From an uncultured Lachnospiraceae bacterium (GTDB lineage: Bacteria > Bacillota > Clostridia > Lachnospirales > Lachnospiraceae), in NCBI GenBank assembly GCA_930989745.1, contig CAKNMY010000010.1, positions 1 to 46,979 of the forward strand: a stretch of 46,979 nucleotides of DNA, read 5' to 3'. The position numbers were made by a program, and so were the translations under genes. The notes beneath the pieces are model-generated. The model was not told the DNA's origin. It saw only the letters and a list, made by a program, of their open reading frames with translations, and did no database searches. This document shows, piece by piece, positions 7,769 through 16,500 of the stretch. Position 1 is the stretch's first letter, and each line of letters begins with the position of its first letter.

Positions 7769-8748
7769 TGTGGAGATGGACGCTCCTGGCGGTTGTGCTG
7801 GGCTTTATCATCGATCTTTTTGCGGGGGATCCCCGCTGGCTGTACCATCCGGTGCGGCTGATCGGAAACGGGATTTCTCTGGGAGAGAAGCTGCTGCGCC
7901 CCCTGTTTCCGAAGAACAGAGCGGGAGAGCGTGCCGCGGGAACTGTGCTGGTGATTCTTGTGGTGGGAATTTCAGCCGCTGTCCCGTTTGCGCTGCTCTG
8001 GGCGGCATATCACATTCACACAGCGCTCGGCGTGGCGCTGGAGACTTTCTGGTGCTACCAGCTTCTGGCCACCCGCTCGCTGAAGGATGAGAGCATGAAG
8101 GTGGCGGACGCGCTGGAGCATGGAACGATAGAGGACGCCCGGTACGCGGTGTCCATGATTGTGGGCAGAGATACCGAGAGCCTGGACGCGCAGGGCGTCA
8201 CGAAGGCGGCAGTTGAGACCGTGGCGGAGAATGCCTCCGACGGAATCATCGCACCGCTTTTTTATATGATGATCGGCGGCGCGGTACTGGGATTCGCCTA
8301 TAAGGCGGTCAACACGCTGGATTCCATGATCGGTTATAAGAACGACAGGTATCAGTATTTCGGAACCGCGGGAGCAAAGCTGGACGACGCGGTGAATTAT
8401 ATTCCGGCGCGGCTGAGCGCGTGGCTGATGATCGCGGCGTGCGCGCTGTGCGGCCTTGACCGGAAGCAGGCAAAGAAAATCTATCTGCGCGACCGCCATA
8501 ATCATGCAAGCCCGAATTCCGCTCACACGGAGGCCGTGATGGCAGGAGCACTGGGCGTCCGGCTCGCAGGACCGGCGTGGTATTTCGGGAAGCTGCATGA
8601 CAAGCCGACGATCGGGGATGATATCCGGCCGATCGAGACGCAGGATATTGCCAGGGCGAACCGTCTGCTGTACAGCACGGCGGCGCTTTCCCTGCTGTGC
8701 TTCGCGCTTGTGCGCGCAGCCGTTCAGATCCTGTGCGCGGCAGTATAG
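7765..8748 (+). CDS. cbiB: Adenosylcobinamide-phosphate synthase (CbiB)
   Basis: A 327-residue polytopic membrane protein that attaches (R)-1-amino-2-propanol (phosphate) or a related linker to adenosylcobyric acid. Family blocks include GFIIDLFAGDPRWLYHPVRLIG near the N-terminus, SLKDESMKVADALE, ARYAVSMIVGRDTESLD and VETVAENASDGIIAPLFYM near 152, KAVNTLDSMIGYKNDRY near 178, and DRHNHASPNSAHTEAVMAGAL near 247. The start is the first of two tandem ATGs and overlaps the cobC stop. The next gene supplies the linker amine, so the pair forms a unit. Length is normal. Confidence 0.95.
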   Translation: MMWRWTLLAVVLGFIIDLFAGDPRWLYHPVRLIGNGISLGEKLLRPLFPKNRAGERAAGTVLVILVVGISAAVPFALLWAAYHIHTALGVALETFWCYQLLATRSLKDESMKVADALEHGTIEDARYAVSMIVGRDTESLDAQGVTKAAVETVAENASDGIIAPLFYMMIGGAVLGFAYKAVNTLDSMIGYKNDRYQYFGTAGAKLDDAVNYIPARLSAWLMIAACALCGLDRKQAKKIYLRDRHNHASPNSAHTEAVMAGALGVRLAGPAWYFGKLHDKPTIGDDIRPIETQDIARANRLLYSTAALSLLCFALVRAAVQILCAAV

Positions 8749-8768
8749 CATACGAAAGAGGAGGCATC

Positions 8769-9839
8769 ATGAAAGAACAGGTTCACGGAGGGGATGTATA
8801 CCGCTATCCCGACGCTATAGATTATTCTTCAAATATGAATCCCATGGGGACGCCGGAGGCAGTCATCCGGGCCGCGCGGGAGAGTATGAGCCGGATCGCG
8901 AATTATCCGGATGTCCGCTGTGACCGCCTGCGGGCGGCTCTGAGCGCCGCGGAACAGGTGCCGCAGGACTGGCTGATCTGCGGAAACGGCGCCGCGGAGC
9001 TCATTTTCTCGCTCGCGTTTGCGCTGCGCCCCGGGAAAGCGCTTGTAGCGGCGCCGACCTTTGCGGAGTATGAGCAGGCGCTGCGCGCGGCGGGCAGCGA
9101 GGTCTGCTTTTATTCGCTGAAGCGCGAGAACGGATTTGAGGCGGATGAAGGGCTGGCGGAGGCAATCCGAAGAGAGAAGCCCCAGATGGTAATTTTATGC
9201 AGTCCCAACAATCCCACGGGACTGCTGATACCGGATCAGGTCATGGAGCAGGTGCGGGACGTCTGCCGCAGAGAGGATGTCTTCCTCGTTATGGACGAGT
9301 GCTTTCTCGACTTTGTGGAGGACGGGGAGAAGCTGTCGCAGAAGCCGTATCTGGAGGAGCAGAAGCTCTTTATCCTGCGCGCGTTCACGAAGCGGTACGC
9401 CATGGCGGGCCTGCGGCTTGGCTACGGCATCTGCGCGGATCCCGGAGTGCTGGAGAAGATGCATGAAGTCATGCAGCCGTGGAGCGTCTCCATTCCGGCG
9501 CAGGCCGCGGGCGTTGCGGCGCTTGCGCAGGAGGAGTATGTAAGGGAATCTCTGGAGGTTGTAAAGCAGGAGCGGGCGTTTCTGCGCGGCGTGTTGGAGG
9601 AGCATGGTTTTTACGTGTATGATTCCAGGGCAAATTATCTGTTTTTCCGCGCGCCCCGCGGACTTCGCGAAGCGCTGTTAGAGCACGGGATCATGATCAG
9701 GAGCTGTGCCAATTACCGGAATCTGGGGGAGGAGTATTACCGGATTGCGGTCAGAAAACGCGAAGATAACGAGAAGTTTAAGGCAGCGCTTGAGGCGCTC
9801 GCCGGAAAGGATGGAGGAAGATGGCAAAGGCAATTATGA
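8769..9839 (+). CDS. cobD: PLP-dependent threonine-phosphate decarboxylase / histidinol-phosphate aminotransferase-like (CobD)
   Basis: A 356-residue fold-type I PLP enzyme. It begins [22 protein letters not shown], the start typical of CobD rather than of His[11 protein letters not shown] near 144, DECFLDF near 176 and [17 protein letters not shown] with Schiff-base Lys208 complete the active site. In cobalamin synthesis CobD decarboxylates L-threonine O-3-phosphate to (R)-1-amino-2-propanol phosphate for CbiB, encoded just upstream. AGAGGAGG precedes the ATG at 8769 by a few bases; reading further upstream would run into cbiB. The last 19 bases overlap cbiP. Genuine histidinol-phosphate activity is possible from the fold but unlikely here. 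Confidence 0.88.
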   Translation: MKEQVHGGDVYRYPDAIDYSSNMNPMGTPEAVIRAARESMSRIANYPDVRCDRLRAALSAAEQVPQDWLICGNGAAELIFSLAFALRPGKALVAAPTFAEYEQALRAAGSEVCFYSLKRENGFEADEGLAEAIRREKPQMVILCSPNNPTGLLIPDQVMEQVRDVCRREDVFLVMDECFLDFVEDGEKLSQKPYLEEQKLFILRAFTKRYAMAGLRLGYGICADPGVLEKMHEVMQPWSVSIPAQAAGVAALAQEEYVRESLEVVKQERAFLRGVLEEHGFYVYDSRANYLFFRAPRGLREALLEHGIMIRSCANYRNLGEEYYRIAVRKREDNEKFKAALEALAGKDGGRWQRQL

Positions 9840-11338
9840 TTCAGGGCACCATGTCGAATGCCGGAAAGAGTCTGCTGGCGGCCGGCCTGTGCAGGATCTT
9901 CAAACAGGACGGCTACCGGGTGGCGCCGTTTAAATCCCAGAATATGGCGCTCAACTCCTATATCACGGAGGAGGGGCTGGAGATGGGGCGCGCCCAGGTT
10001 ATGCAGGCGGAGGCGGCGGGGATCCGTCCTTCCGTGCTGATGAACCCGATTCTTTTAAAGCCCACCAATGACGTGGGCTCCCAGGTTATCGTGAACGGGG
10101 AAGTCCTGGGAAATATGAGCGCGCGCGATTATTTCGCGTATAAGCACAAGCTGGTGCCCGACATTATGAAAGCGTACCGTAAGCTGGACGAGGAGTACGA
10201 TATTATCGTTCTGGAGGGAGCGGGAAGCCCTGCTGAAATCAATCTGAAGCAGGAGGATATTGTCAATATGGGTATGGCGAAGCTCGCCAAAGCGCCTGTC
10301 CTCCTGGTCGGAGATATCGACCGCGGCGGCGTGTTCGCGCAGCTGATCGGAACCGTGATGCTCCTGGAGGAGGATGAGCGCAGGATGGTAAAGGGGCTTA
10401 TCATCAATAAGTTCCGCGGGGACAAGTCCATCCTGGACAGCGGCGTCGAGATGCTGGAGGAAAAGAGCGGCATTCCGGTCGTGGGAGTGGCCCCCTATCT
10501 TCAGATTCAGGTGGAGGACGAGGACAGCCTGACCGAACGCTTTGAGCGGGATCAGAAGGTGGCGCTGATCGATATCGCGGTGATCCGTCTTCCGAGGATT
10601 TCCAATTTCACAGACTTTAATCCTTTTGAAAATATGCCGGGCGTCTCTCTGCGCTATGTAAAACAGGCGAGTGAACTCAAAAATCCCGACATGATTATTC
10701 TGCCGGGCACAAAGAATACCATTGAGGACCTTCTCTGGCTGCGGCAGAGCGGTATGGAGGCGGCGATCCTGAAGCGCCAGGCGGCGGGGACGATTCTGTT
10801 CGGCGTCTGCGGCGGTTATCAGATGCTGGGAGAGACGCTCTCTGACCCCGAGGGTGTGGAGATTCAGGGCGGAGGCAGCGTAAAGGGCATGGGGCTGATC
10901 CCCATGGACACGGTGTTTGCCGCGCAGAAGACAAGGACGCAGGTCACGGGAGTGTTCGAAAACATACCGGGCGATCTGGCGGAACTTTCCGGAACCGCTC
11001 TTTCCGGCTATGAGATCCATATGGGCGTCACATCGCTCAGGGACGGCGCGAAACCGCTGACAGCCCTCTCGGGCCACGCGGGACAGTCCGGGGAAAAGGC
11101 GGACGGCGCGTTCTGCGGCAATGTGTACGGCACGTATGTCCACGGCGTTTTTGACCGGGAGAACGTGGCGAAAGCCGTGGTGACGGCGATCGGAAGAAAG
11201 AAGGGACTTGACACATCGGAAATCACGGGCGTGGATTTCGCGGCGTTCAAGGAGAGTCAGTACGATCTGCTGGCTGCCGCGCTGCGCGAGCATCTGGATA
11301 TGGAGAAGATTTACGAGATTCTGAACAGCGGGATCTGA
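9821..11338 (+). CDS. cbiP: Cobyric acid synthase (CbiP/CobQ)
   Basis: A 505-residue glutamine-dependent amidotransferase that amidates carboxylates b, d, e and g of adenosylcobyrinate a,c-diamide. The N-terminal domain has [17 protein letters not shown] (P-loop, residues 7-17), [13 protein letters not shown] near 38, [11 protein letters not shown] near 131 and [14 protein letters not shown] near 159, all CobQ hallmarks. The glutaminase domain contains [12 protein letters not shown] and Cys330 in [12 protein letters not shown], with [10 protein letters not shown] near 442 giving the catalytic His. GGAGG sits immediately before the ATG inside the end of cobD. It is the last gene before a 122-base gap with a candidate promoter. 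Confidence 0.96.
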   Translation: MAKAIMIQGTMSNAGKSLLAAGLCRIFKQDGYRVAPFKSQNMALNSYITEEGLEMGRAQVMQAEAAGIRPSVLMNPILLKPTNDVGSQVIVNGEVLGNMSARDYFAYKHKLVPDIMKAYRKLDEEYDIIVLEGAGSPAEINLKQEDIVNMGMAKLAKAPVLLVGDIDRGGVFAQLIGTVMLLEEDERRMVKGLIINKFRGDKSILDSGVEMLEEKSGIPVVGVAPYLQIQVEDEDSLTERFERDQKVALIDIAVIRLPRISNFTDFNPFENMPGVSLRYVKQASELKNPDMIILPGTKNTIEDLLWLRQSGMEAAILKRQAAGTILFGVCGGYQMLGETLSDPEGVEIQGGGSVKGMGLIPMDTVFAAQKTRTQVTGVFENIPGDLAELSGTALSGYEIHMGVTSLRDGAKPLTALSGHAGQSGEKADGAFCGNVYGTYVHGVFDRENVAKAVVTAIGRKKGLDTSEITGVDFAAFKESQYDLLAAALREHLDMEKIYEILNSGI

Positions 11339-11388
11339 GCCCGTCGGGGCAGCGGATTTTTGCTTCCGAAAAATACACAAATTAACAG

Positions 11389-11417
11389 TTGCATTATAGA
11401 TGCAAAAGTCATACAAT
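11389..11417 (+). promoter_or_regulatory. Candidate promoter with inverted repeat upstream of cbiC
   Basis: TTGCAT (11389-11394) and TACAAT (11412-11417) are separated by 17 bases, a plausible sigma-A promoter with a weak -35. TTGCAT and ATGCAA (11400-11405) form a perfect 6-bp inverted repeat across a 5-base loop, placed exactly over the -35 and spacer where a regulator could act. A second small inverted repeat, GGTTC/GAACC (11425-11438), follows in the leader. This suggests cbiC and the two genes after it can be expressed apart from the main operon. Confidence 0.5.
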
Positions 11418-11460
11418 AGGTAACGGTTCGAGGGAACCATACATGTGAGGTAAATGCCAT

Positions 11461-12102
11461 ATGAAAATAGAACTGGAAAACGTAAAGCCCATGGATATCG
11501 AGCGCAGAAGTTTTGAGATTATCACCCAGGAGCTCGGGGAGCGGAAGCTCGATCCGGACAAGGAGCTTATTATCAAGCGGTGCATTCACACAAGCGCGGA
11601 TTTTGACTACGCTGACAATCTCTGCTTCTCCGAGGGCGCGGTGGAGAGAGCGCTCGACGCGCTGCGTCAGGGAGCGTGCATCGTGACCGATACGCAGATG
11701 GGCAAATCCGGCATCAACAAGCGCGCGCTGGCGCGCCTGGGCGGCGAGGCGTACTGCTTTATGTCGGACGAGGACGTCGCGGCGGCGGCAAAGGCAAATG
11801 GAACCACAAGGGCAGTCGCGAGCATGGACAAGGCGGCGCAGCTCGATAAGAAGCTGATTATCGCAGTGGGCAACGCGCCGACAGCGCTGGTGCGCCTCTA
11901 TGAGCTGATCAAAGAGGGAAAGATCCATCCGGAGCTTATCATCGGCGTTCCGGTTGGATTCGTCAATGTCGTGCAGTCCAAGGAGCTTATTATGCAGGCC
12001 GGCGTGCCCTACATTGTTGCGAGAGGCAGGAAGGGCGGAAGCAATATCGCAGCCTGCATCTGCAATGCGCTGCTGTATATGATTGACAATAACAGGGAGT
12101 GA
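11461..12102 (+). CDS. cbiC: Cobalt-precorrin-8 methylmutase (CbiC/CobH)
   Basis: A 213-residue mutase that moves the C11 methyl to C12, forming cobyrinate. PMDIERRSFEIIT near residue 10 and RCIHTSADFDYADNLCFS with catalytic His43 are the two conserved N-terminal blocks. CIVTDTQMGKSGIN near 75, AVGNAPTALVRLYELI near 137, GVPVGFVNVVQSKE near 160 and GRKGGSNIAACICNALL near 188 finish the family pattern. GTGAGG lies 10 bases before the ATG. It is separated from cbiP by a promoter-bearing gap, but runs in the same direction, with the amidohydrolase start immediately at its stop. Confidence 0.95.
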   Translation: MKIELENVKPMDIERRSFEIITQELGERKLDPDKELIIKRCIHTSADFDYADNLCFSEGAVERALDALRQGACIVTDTQMGKSGINKRALARLGGEAYCFMSDEDVAAAAKANGTTRAVASMDKAAQLDKKLIIAVGNAPTALVRLYELIKEGKIHPELIIGVPVGFVNVVQSKELIMQAGVPYIVARGRKGGSNIAACICNALLYMIDNNRE

Positions 12103-12107
12103 GAATC

Positions 12108-12968
12108 GTGTTCGGGGAGTGCCATGCCCATATCTTCATGAATGGATATGATTATAAAAAAGCGGTGCGGGACCAGAAGGACGGTCCCGTGGACAGCCTG
12201 ATCCGGGAGCATTTCGCGGCGTACCGGAGAAACGGGATCACGTATGTCAGGGACGGCGGTGATCCCTGGGGCGTGTCAAAGCGCGCCATGGCGCTCGCGC
12301 CGGAATACGGCATCACCTACAGGACGCCCGTGTTTGCCCTGCACAGGGAGGGGCATTACGGCGGTATTGTGGGCAGGAGCTTTTCGAGCCTGCGGGAGTT
12401 TCGCAGCCTGATTCTGGAACTGAAAGCACAGGGCGGGCACTTTGTGAAGCTTATGACCACCGGAATTCTGGATTTTGACCGGTACGGCGAAGTTACGGGG
12501 GAGAGGCTCCCGGGCGATGAGGTTCGCGTACTGGTGGAGACGGCGCACGAGATGGGTTTTTCCGTTATGACGCACACGAACGGCGCACGGGCCGTCCTGG
12601 AAGCGGCCGAAGCGGGCGCCGACAGCATCGAGCACGGGAATTTTCAGGATGAGGAGAGCCTGGCCTGCCTGAAAGAGAAGAAGACCGTATGGGTACCTAC
12701 GCTGGTGACGGTGAGAAATCTCATCGGCGACGGGAGATTTCCGGACGATTCCCTGAGAGCGGTCTGGGAGGTTCAGAAGAAGACTCTGCGGGAGGGGTTC
12801 GAAAAAGGCGTTTATCTTGCGCTGGGCAGTGACGCGGGCGCTTACCGGGTTCTGCACGGTCAGGGGCTTCTGGATGAGTACCATGCCTTCTGTGAGGTGC
12901 TTGGGGAGAGCGCTGTACTGCGGGAGAGGCTTCAGGAGGGCGAAAGTAAAATAAGGGAAAGATTCTGA
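12108..12968 (+). CDS. Metal-dependent amidohydrolase of unknown substrate in the B12 operon
   Basis: A 286-residue amidohydrolase-superfamily protein. The full metal-site set is visible: H6-x-H8 in GECHAHIFMNG, Lys114 in HFVKLMTTG (possible carbamylated ligand), His156 in VMTHTNG, His176 in SIEHGNF and Asp242 in ALGSDAGAYR. This is the pattern of the imidazolonepropionase/prolidase-like branch, so C-N bond hydrolysis is likely, but nothing fixes the substrate. I chose GTG at 12108, with AGGGAG 8 bases upstream; an alternative GTG at 12099 would overlap that ribosome site. It follows cbiC directly and precedes the HPr-like gene in the same transcript. It is not one of the textbook cobalamin enzymes and is not CbiZ by its motifs; a role in corrinoid amide turnover is conjecture. 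Confidence 0.75.
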   Translation: MFGECHAHIFMNGYDYKKAVRDQKDGPVDSLIREHFAAYRRNGITYVRDGGDPWGVSKRAMALAPEYGITYRTPVFALHREGHYGGIVGRSFSSLREFRSLILELKAQGGHFVKLMTTGILDFDRYGEVTGERLPGDEVRVLVETAHEMGFSVMTHTNGARAVLEAAEAGADSIEHGNFQDEESLACLKEKKTVWVPTLVTVRNLIGDGRFPDDSLRAVWEVQKKTLREGFEKGVYLALGSDAGAYRVLHGQGLLDEYHAFCEVLGESAVLRERLQEGESKIRERF

Positions 12969-13005
12969 CCCGAAGAAAATGGACACAATAAGGAGAAAAA
13001 TCGTT

Positions 13006-13230
13006 ATGACTGAGAGAGAAATACAGTTTTTGGAGATGGAGGAACTGTTAAAATTTTCCAGAATCTGCAGTAAGGTTGATTTTGACATTGACGTAAGCTT
13101 CAGAAAGGGACGGATCGACGCGAAATCCATTCTCGGCCTGCTGAGTATTGAGCTGGGGGAAAAGGTAAAGCTCATAGCACACAGCCAGGAGGAGGAGACC
13201 GATCGGTATTTCCAGGAATTTTATGCATAG
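13006..13230 (+). CDS. HPr/Crh-like small protein lacking the active-site histidine
   Basis: A 74-residue protein aligning by eye with the PTS phosphocarrier HPr. The second half, GRIDAKSILGLLSIELGEKV then LIAHSQEEE, matches the HPr block around regulatory Ser46 (here Ser41 in AKSILGLL). The segment where HPr carries LHARPA reads LEMEELLKF, so the phosphorylatable His15 and its arginine are missing. That resembles Crh-type regulators, which keep Ser46 but lost His15, although this sequence is more diverged. AGGAG ends 10 bases before ATG 13006; another ATG at 12979 has a poorer site. It is the last gene before a strong terminator. A carrier role in sugar uptake is ruled out by the missing His; a regulatory role is inference. 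Confidence 0.65.
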   Translation: MTEREIQFLEMEELLKFSRICSKVDFDIDVSFRKGRIDAKSILGLLSIELGEKVKLIAHSQEEETDRYFQEFYA

Positions 13231-13244
13231 GATTTTACAGCCAG

Positions 13245-13286
13245 ACTTCCCTTCACGGATTTCATCTGTGCGGGAAGTGTTTTTTT
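13245..13286 (+). terminator. Rho-independent terminator ending the cbiC-amidohydrolase-HPr unit
   Basis: ACTTCCC (13245-13251) pairs with GGGAAGT (13272-13278), with further partial pairing inside the 20-base loop, followed by a run of seven T (13280-13286). This is a clear stop for the long cobalamin operon. Confidence 0.88.
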
Positions 13287-13318
13287 GAGATATTTTCACG
13301 TGAATTCAAGAAAACTTC

Positions 13319-13347
13319 TTGCGCAGACGGGAAGTCTGTGGTATTCT
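13319..13347 (+). promoter_or_regulatory. Candidate promoter of the surface-protein gene
   Basis: TTGCGC (13319-13324) and TATTCT (13342-13347) are spaced by 17 bases, giving a leader of about 165 bases. At 13488-13503 GCCGGAA and TTCCGGC face each other across two bases, just before the AAAGGAG ribosome site (13506-13512), so this end of the leader could fold next to the initiation region. No other gene is evident in 13287-13518. Confidence 0.45.
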
Positions 13348-13518
13348 AGGAATGAACAATTCTACTGCCGACGGCAGGTCACACGGCGAATCAGCCGATT
13401 TTCTCAACAACACATACAATACGAAGAAGAGGAGGTGCACAGACGGGGGTACTTTGATTTTTTATACCCCAAAATCATACGACGGATGCCGGAAGATTCC
13501 GGCGGAAAGGAGAATATA

Positions 13519-16500
13519 TTGAAAAACAGTACAAGGAAAAGAACAATATCTGCGGCAGCCGGGCTCTGCGTATTATACTGTATGGCGTTTCAGCCGCATC
13601 CCGCGCAGGCGCAGGATACAGACAGCCTGCCTCCATGGGAGATAGAGGGCAATGACTATGAGCTGGGCTGGGGCGAAGCGGAGAATTTTGGCTATCCCCT
13701 GCAGCAGCCCATGGAGAGAAGAGCCCTTGTGGGAGGAGAACTCACCCCGAACGGCGCGCAGATCACGGGGATTCGTGTGCTCTCAACAGTGGACGGCACG
13801 GAGCCCTTTGACGGGGACGACATGCCGGGAAATGACGCGGGACCGGAGAACGGTATCGTCCGGTCATTTGACAGCGTGAATTATACGCTGGCGTATACCA
13901 TGGGGCTGCATGAGACGGATCTCGATTATTTTACGGAGGGTGATGTCTGGTGCCGGTTTGAGCTTCCGGTGGCAGCGTCCGAGGCGACGTTTGACGTGGA
14001 CGCCATGGCGTGGATGGTGGATCCGCAGCTTGAGACGCAGGAGGACAGGACGATTCTGACCTGCCGCCGCCATGTGGACTGCGGGGATTATACGTCAGCG
14101 ATTCCCGGAGCCGGTACGCTGTCCGTCATTGTGAAAGTGCAGGGGATGGCGAACGGTTCCGAGATTGTCCCCGATTTTTCGCTCTGGATGGACGGCAACG
14201 GGGAGGAGCTGATCCGCACCGTTCGGCCGGAACCGCTTACCGTATCGGCGGCGCCGAGATATAACGTGGGAATCTACACCTCGCAGTATCAGTCCCCGGC
14301 GGCAGCGTTTGACCTGGATACAGGGGAGCAGTCCGCCGGAGGACAGGGCGGCAAGATTTACAGCGCGGGCGTTGTGCTGCAGCTTAAGAATGACCGCGTG
14401 GAGAAAGGGCTGCGCGGGCTGGAGCTTCCGGCGGGCGACATTACGTTTGATCTGGAGCTGCATGCCTGGGAACAGGTATATGGAGGAGAGATCGAGGAGA
14501 GGGATACGCCTCTGCTCTGGGATTATAAGACGAACGATACGGTTCGCCGGAGAGGAGCGCTGGACCGCAATCTGGTCATCGGAAATGAGACAGAGCTTCC
14601 CTATTCCGCCTCCGTGCCTCTCGACAGCGGTACGGACGACCGCTCCTGTACGGATTCAGGTACGTGGCGTATTGAGCAGGAGGGGAATATCCTGCATGTC
14701 ACGGTGAGCGATTACCGATTCAGCGAAGCGTACCGTTTCCCCACGCTTCCGGGACTGTACGACGCGGCGACAGGCTGCTTTTCCTCGGGGTATCTGCAGA
14801 TTTTGTGTCCCGCTGACCGGGCGGATGAGATGGACGCCGACTATTATCTGACTGTGGCGGACCAGAACCTGCGCGCGTCCTCCATTTCCGGACAGGAGCT
14901 TGCCGCGAGTGAGACGAATACGAACCAGATGGATCAGGAGGATGATTCCATCACGACCCAGGGGCAGTATCACGACGGCATTTTCGGGAAAGAACAGCAG
15001 TTTTTCAAGTCCTTTGAGGGACTGCCGCAGGGTGCCGCGAATATCTTTGCCTCCACCTGGGAGGGCGGGGACGGAAGCGCCTGGAGAGGCACCGAGCTGC
15101 TTCTGGGTTCCTGCCTGGGGCTTTACAGCAATGAGGTTGTGCCCTACAGTTTCAACTTTCTGCAGAAGTTTGACGACGAGGGATTTGAGATTTCAGCTGA
15201 GGACGGTGAGGAAGACTTCCAGGTTTCCCTGACAGGCACTTCGAACATGGAGATCCGGGTGCGCTACGGCGCAAAGCCCGACGGCACCGGATGGAAAGAC
15301 GACGCGGAGATGGATGAGACGACGGAGGAGGAGCTCGTATATTACCGCGATATGGCTTCTCTGCTCGCGGATCAGAAGACCTGTGTGGCAGTGCTCTATG
15401 AAGGGCGCAACGGCACGATCCATCCGGATTACCGGCTGGGACAGTATATGATTCAGCTCTGGCTGTTCAAGGATATGAAGATCCGTGAGGACGCAAAGCC
15501 CCACGGCGTATATCAGACGGTCAACAGCCTGACGGTCTGGGATGAGTCGGGAAGACTTGATGATACGCAGACACGGCTGAATCCCGACGCGGTCTACCCG
15601 GAGCCGTTCGCTTACAGGCGCAACGGCGCGGAGAACAGCTGGTATCAGAAGGCGGAGTATCACGCTGACGGAAGTCTGGTGGAGGGCAGCCATGCCGGAG
15701 GATATCTCTCCGGAAACTCCATGCGGATCGCGCAGTTTGAAGGTGTGATTAAGAATGAGATCGCGGATCTGGACGCGGACGGCAATCCGAAGGATTCCTA
15801 CGATGTGGGAGCAGGCCAGAACCGGGTGACTTACGCGCTCACACCGCAGGTGCGCACGCCGGATACGACGGCGGAGAAGACCACGCCGGTTACTGTCACG
15901 AGCAGGCTTCCGGTCAATCTCACCTATATACCGGGCAGCGCCGTCCGGGACGGCATGCCGCTGGAACCGGAGGTCACAGATGAGGAGGACGGCACTCAGA
16001 CGCTGACCTGGAAGCTTCCGAAGGAGCCGGTCAACGAGGAGACTTCCCCGATTCTGTATTCCGCAGAGATCGGAAACATGCAGGACCCTGAACACGATGT
16101 GAAAAACGGCGATATCCTGACGCAGACCGCGGACATTCAGACTGATGAGGACCCGGTGAAGATTTCGGAACTTTTCGGGAACCGCGCTTCCGTGGGCCTT
16201 AAAGTGATCAAGCTGACCGATGTCAGAATCCTGAAATCCATAGAGGAAGATCTCGTGGAGCAGGACGCTCCGCTTACGTTTACGCTGGAATGCTCCAACA
16301 CCTCTCATAATCCGGTGGAGAATCTGGCGGCCATGGACATTCTTCCCTATGGGGAGGACGGCCGTGAGAGCGATTATGAGGGAATTTATGAGGTCAGAGA
16401 ACTTCTTCTGAACACGCAGCACTGCCCGAATTCAGAGCTTTCTCTGTATTACACCATGCAGGAGGAGATTCTGGGAAAGGACGCGTCGGAATTTTCCGCG

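Noticed and set aside
8769-9839. Annotation as histidinol-phosphate aminotransferase (hisC)
   Set aside because: The HGG-D start, position between cbiB and cbiP and absence of other his genes favour CobD.
10055-11440. Long open frame (461 codons) on the reverse strand over cbiP
   Set aside because: It is antisense to a clear cbiP, its product has no recognisable motif and is rich in His/Arg/Leu as expected for the reverse strand of GC-rich coding DNA, and no ribosome site fits.
13353-13522. Possible leader peptide upstream of the surface protein
   Set aside because: The frame starts at ATG but has no good ribosome site, shows no pattern of a regulatory peptide, and overlaps the real TTG start.
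15193-16422. 409-codon reverse-strand frame within the surface-protein gene
   Set aside because: The forward frame has a signal peptide, domain motifs and a sorting signal; the reverse frame shows none.
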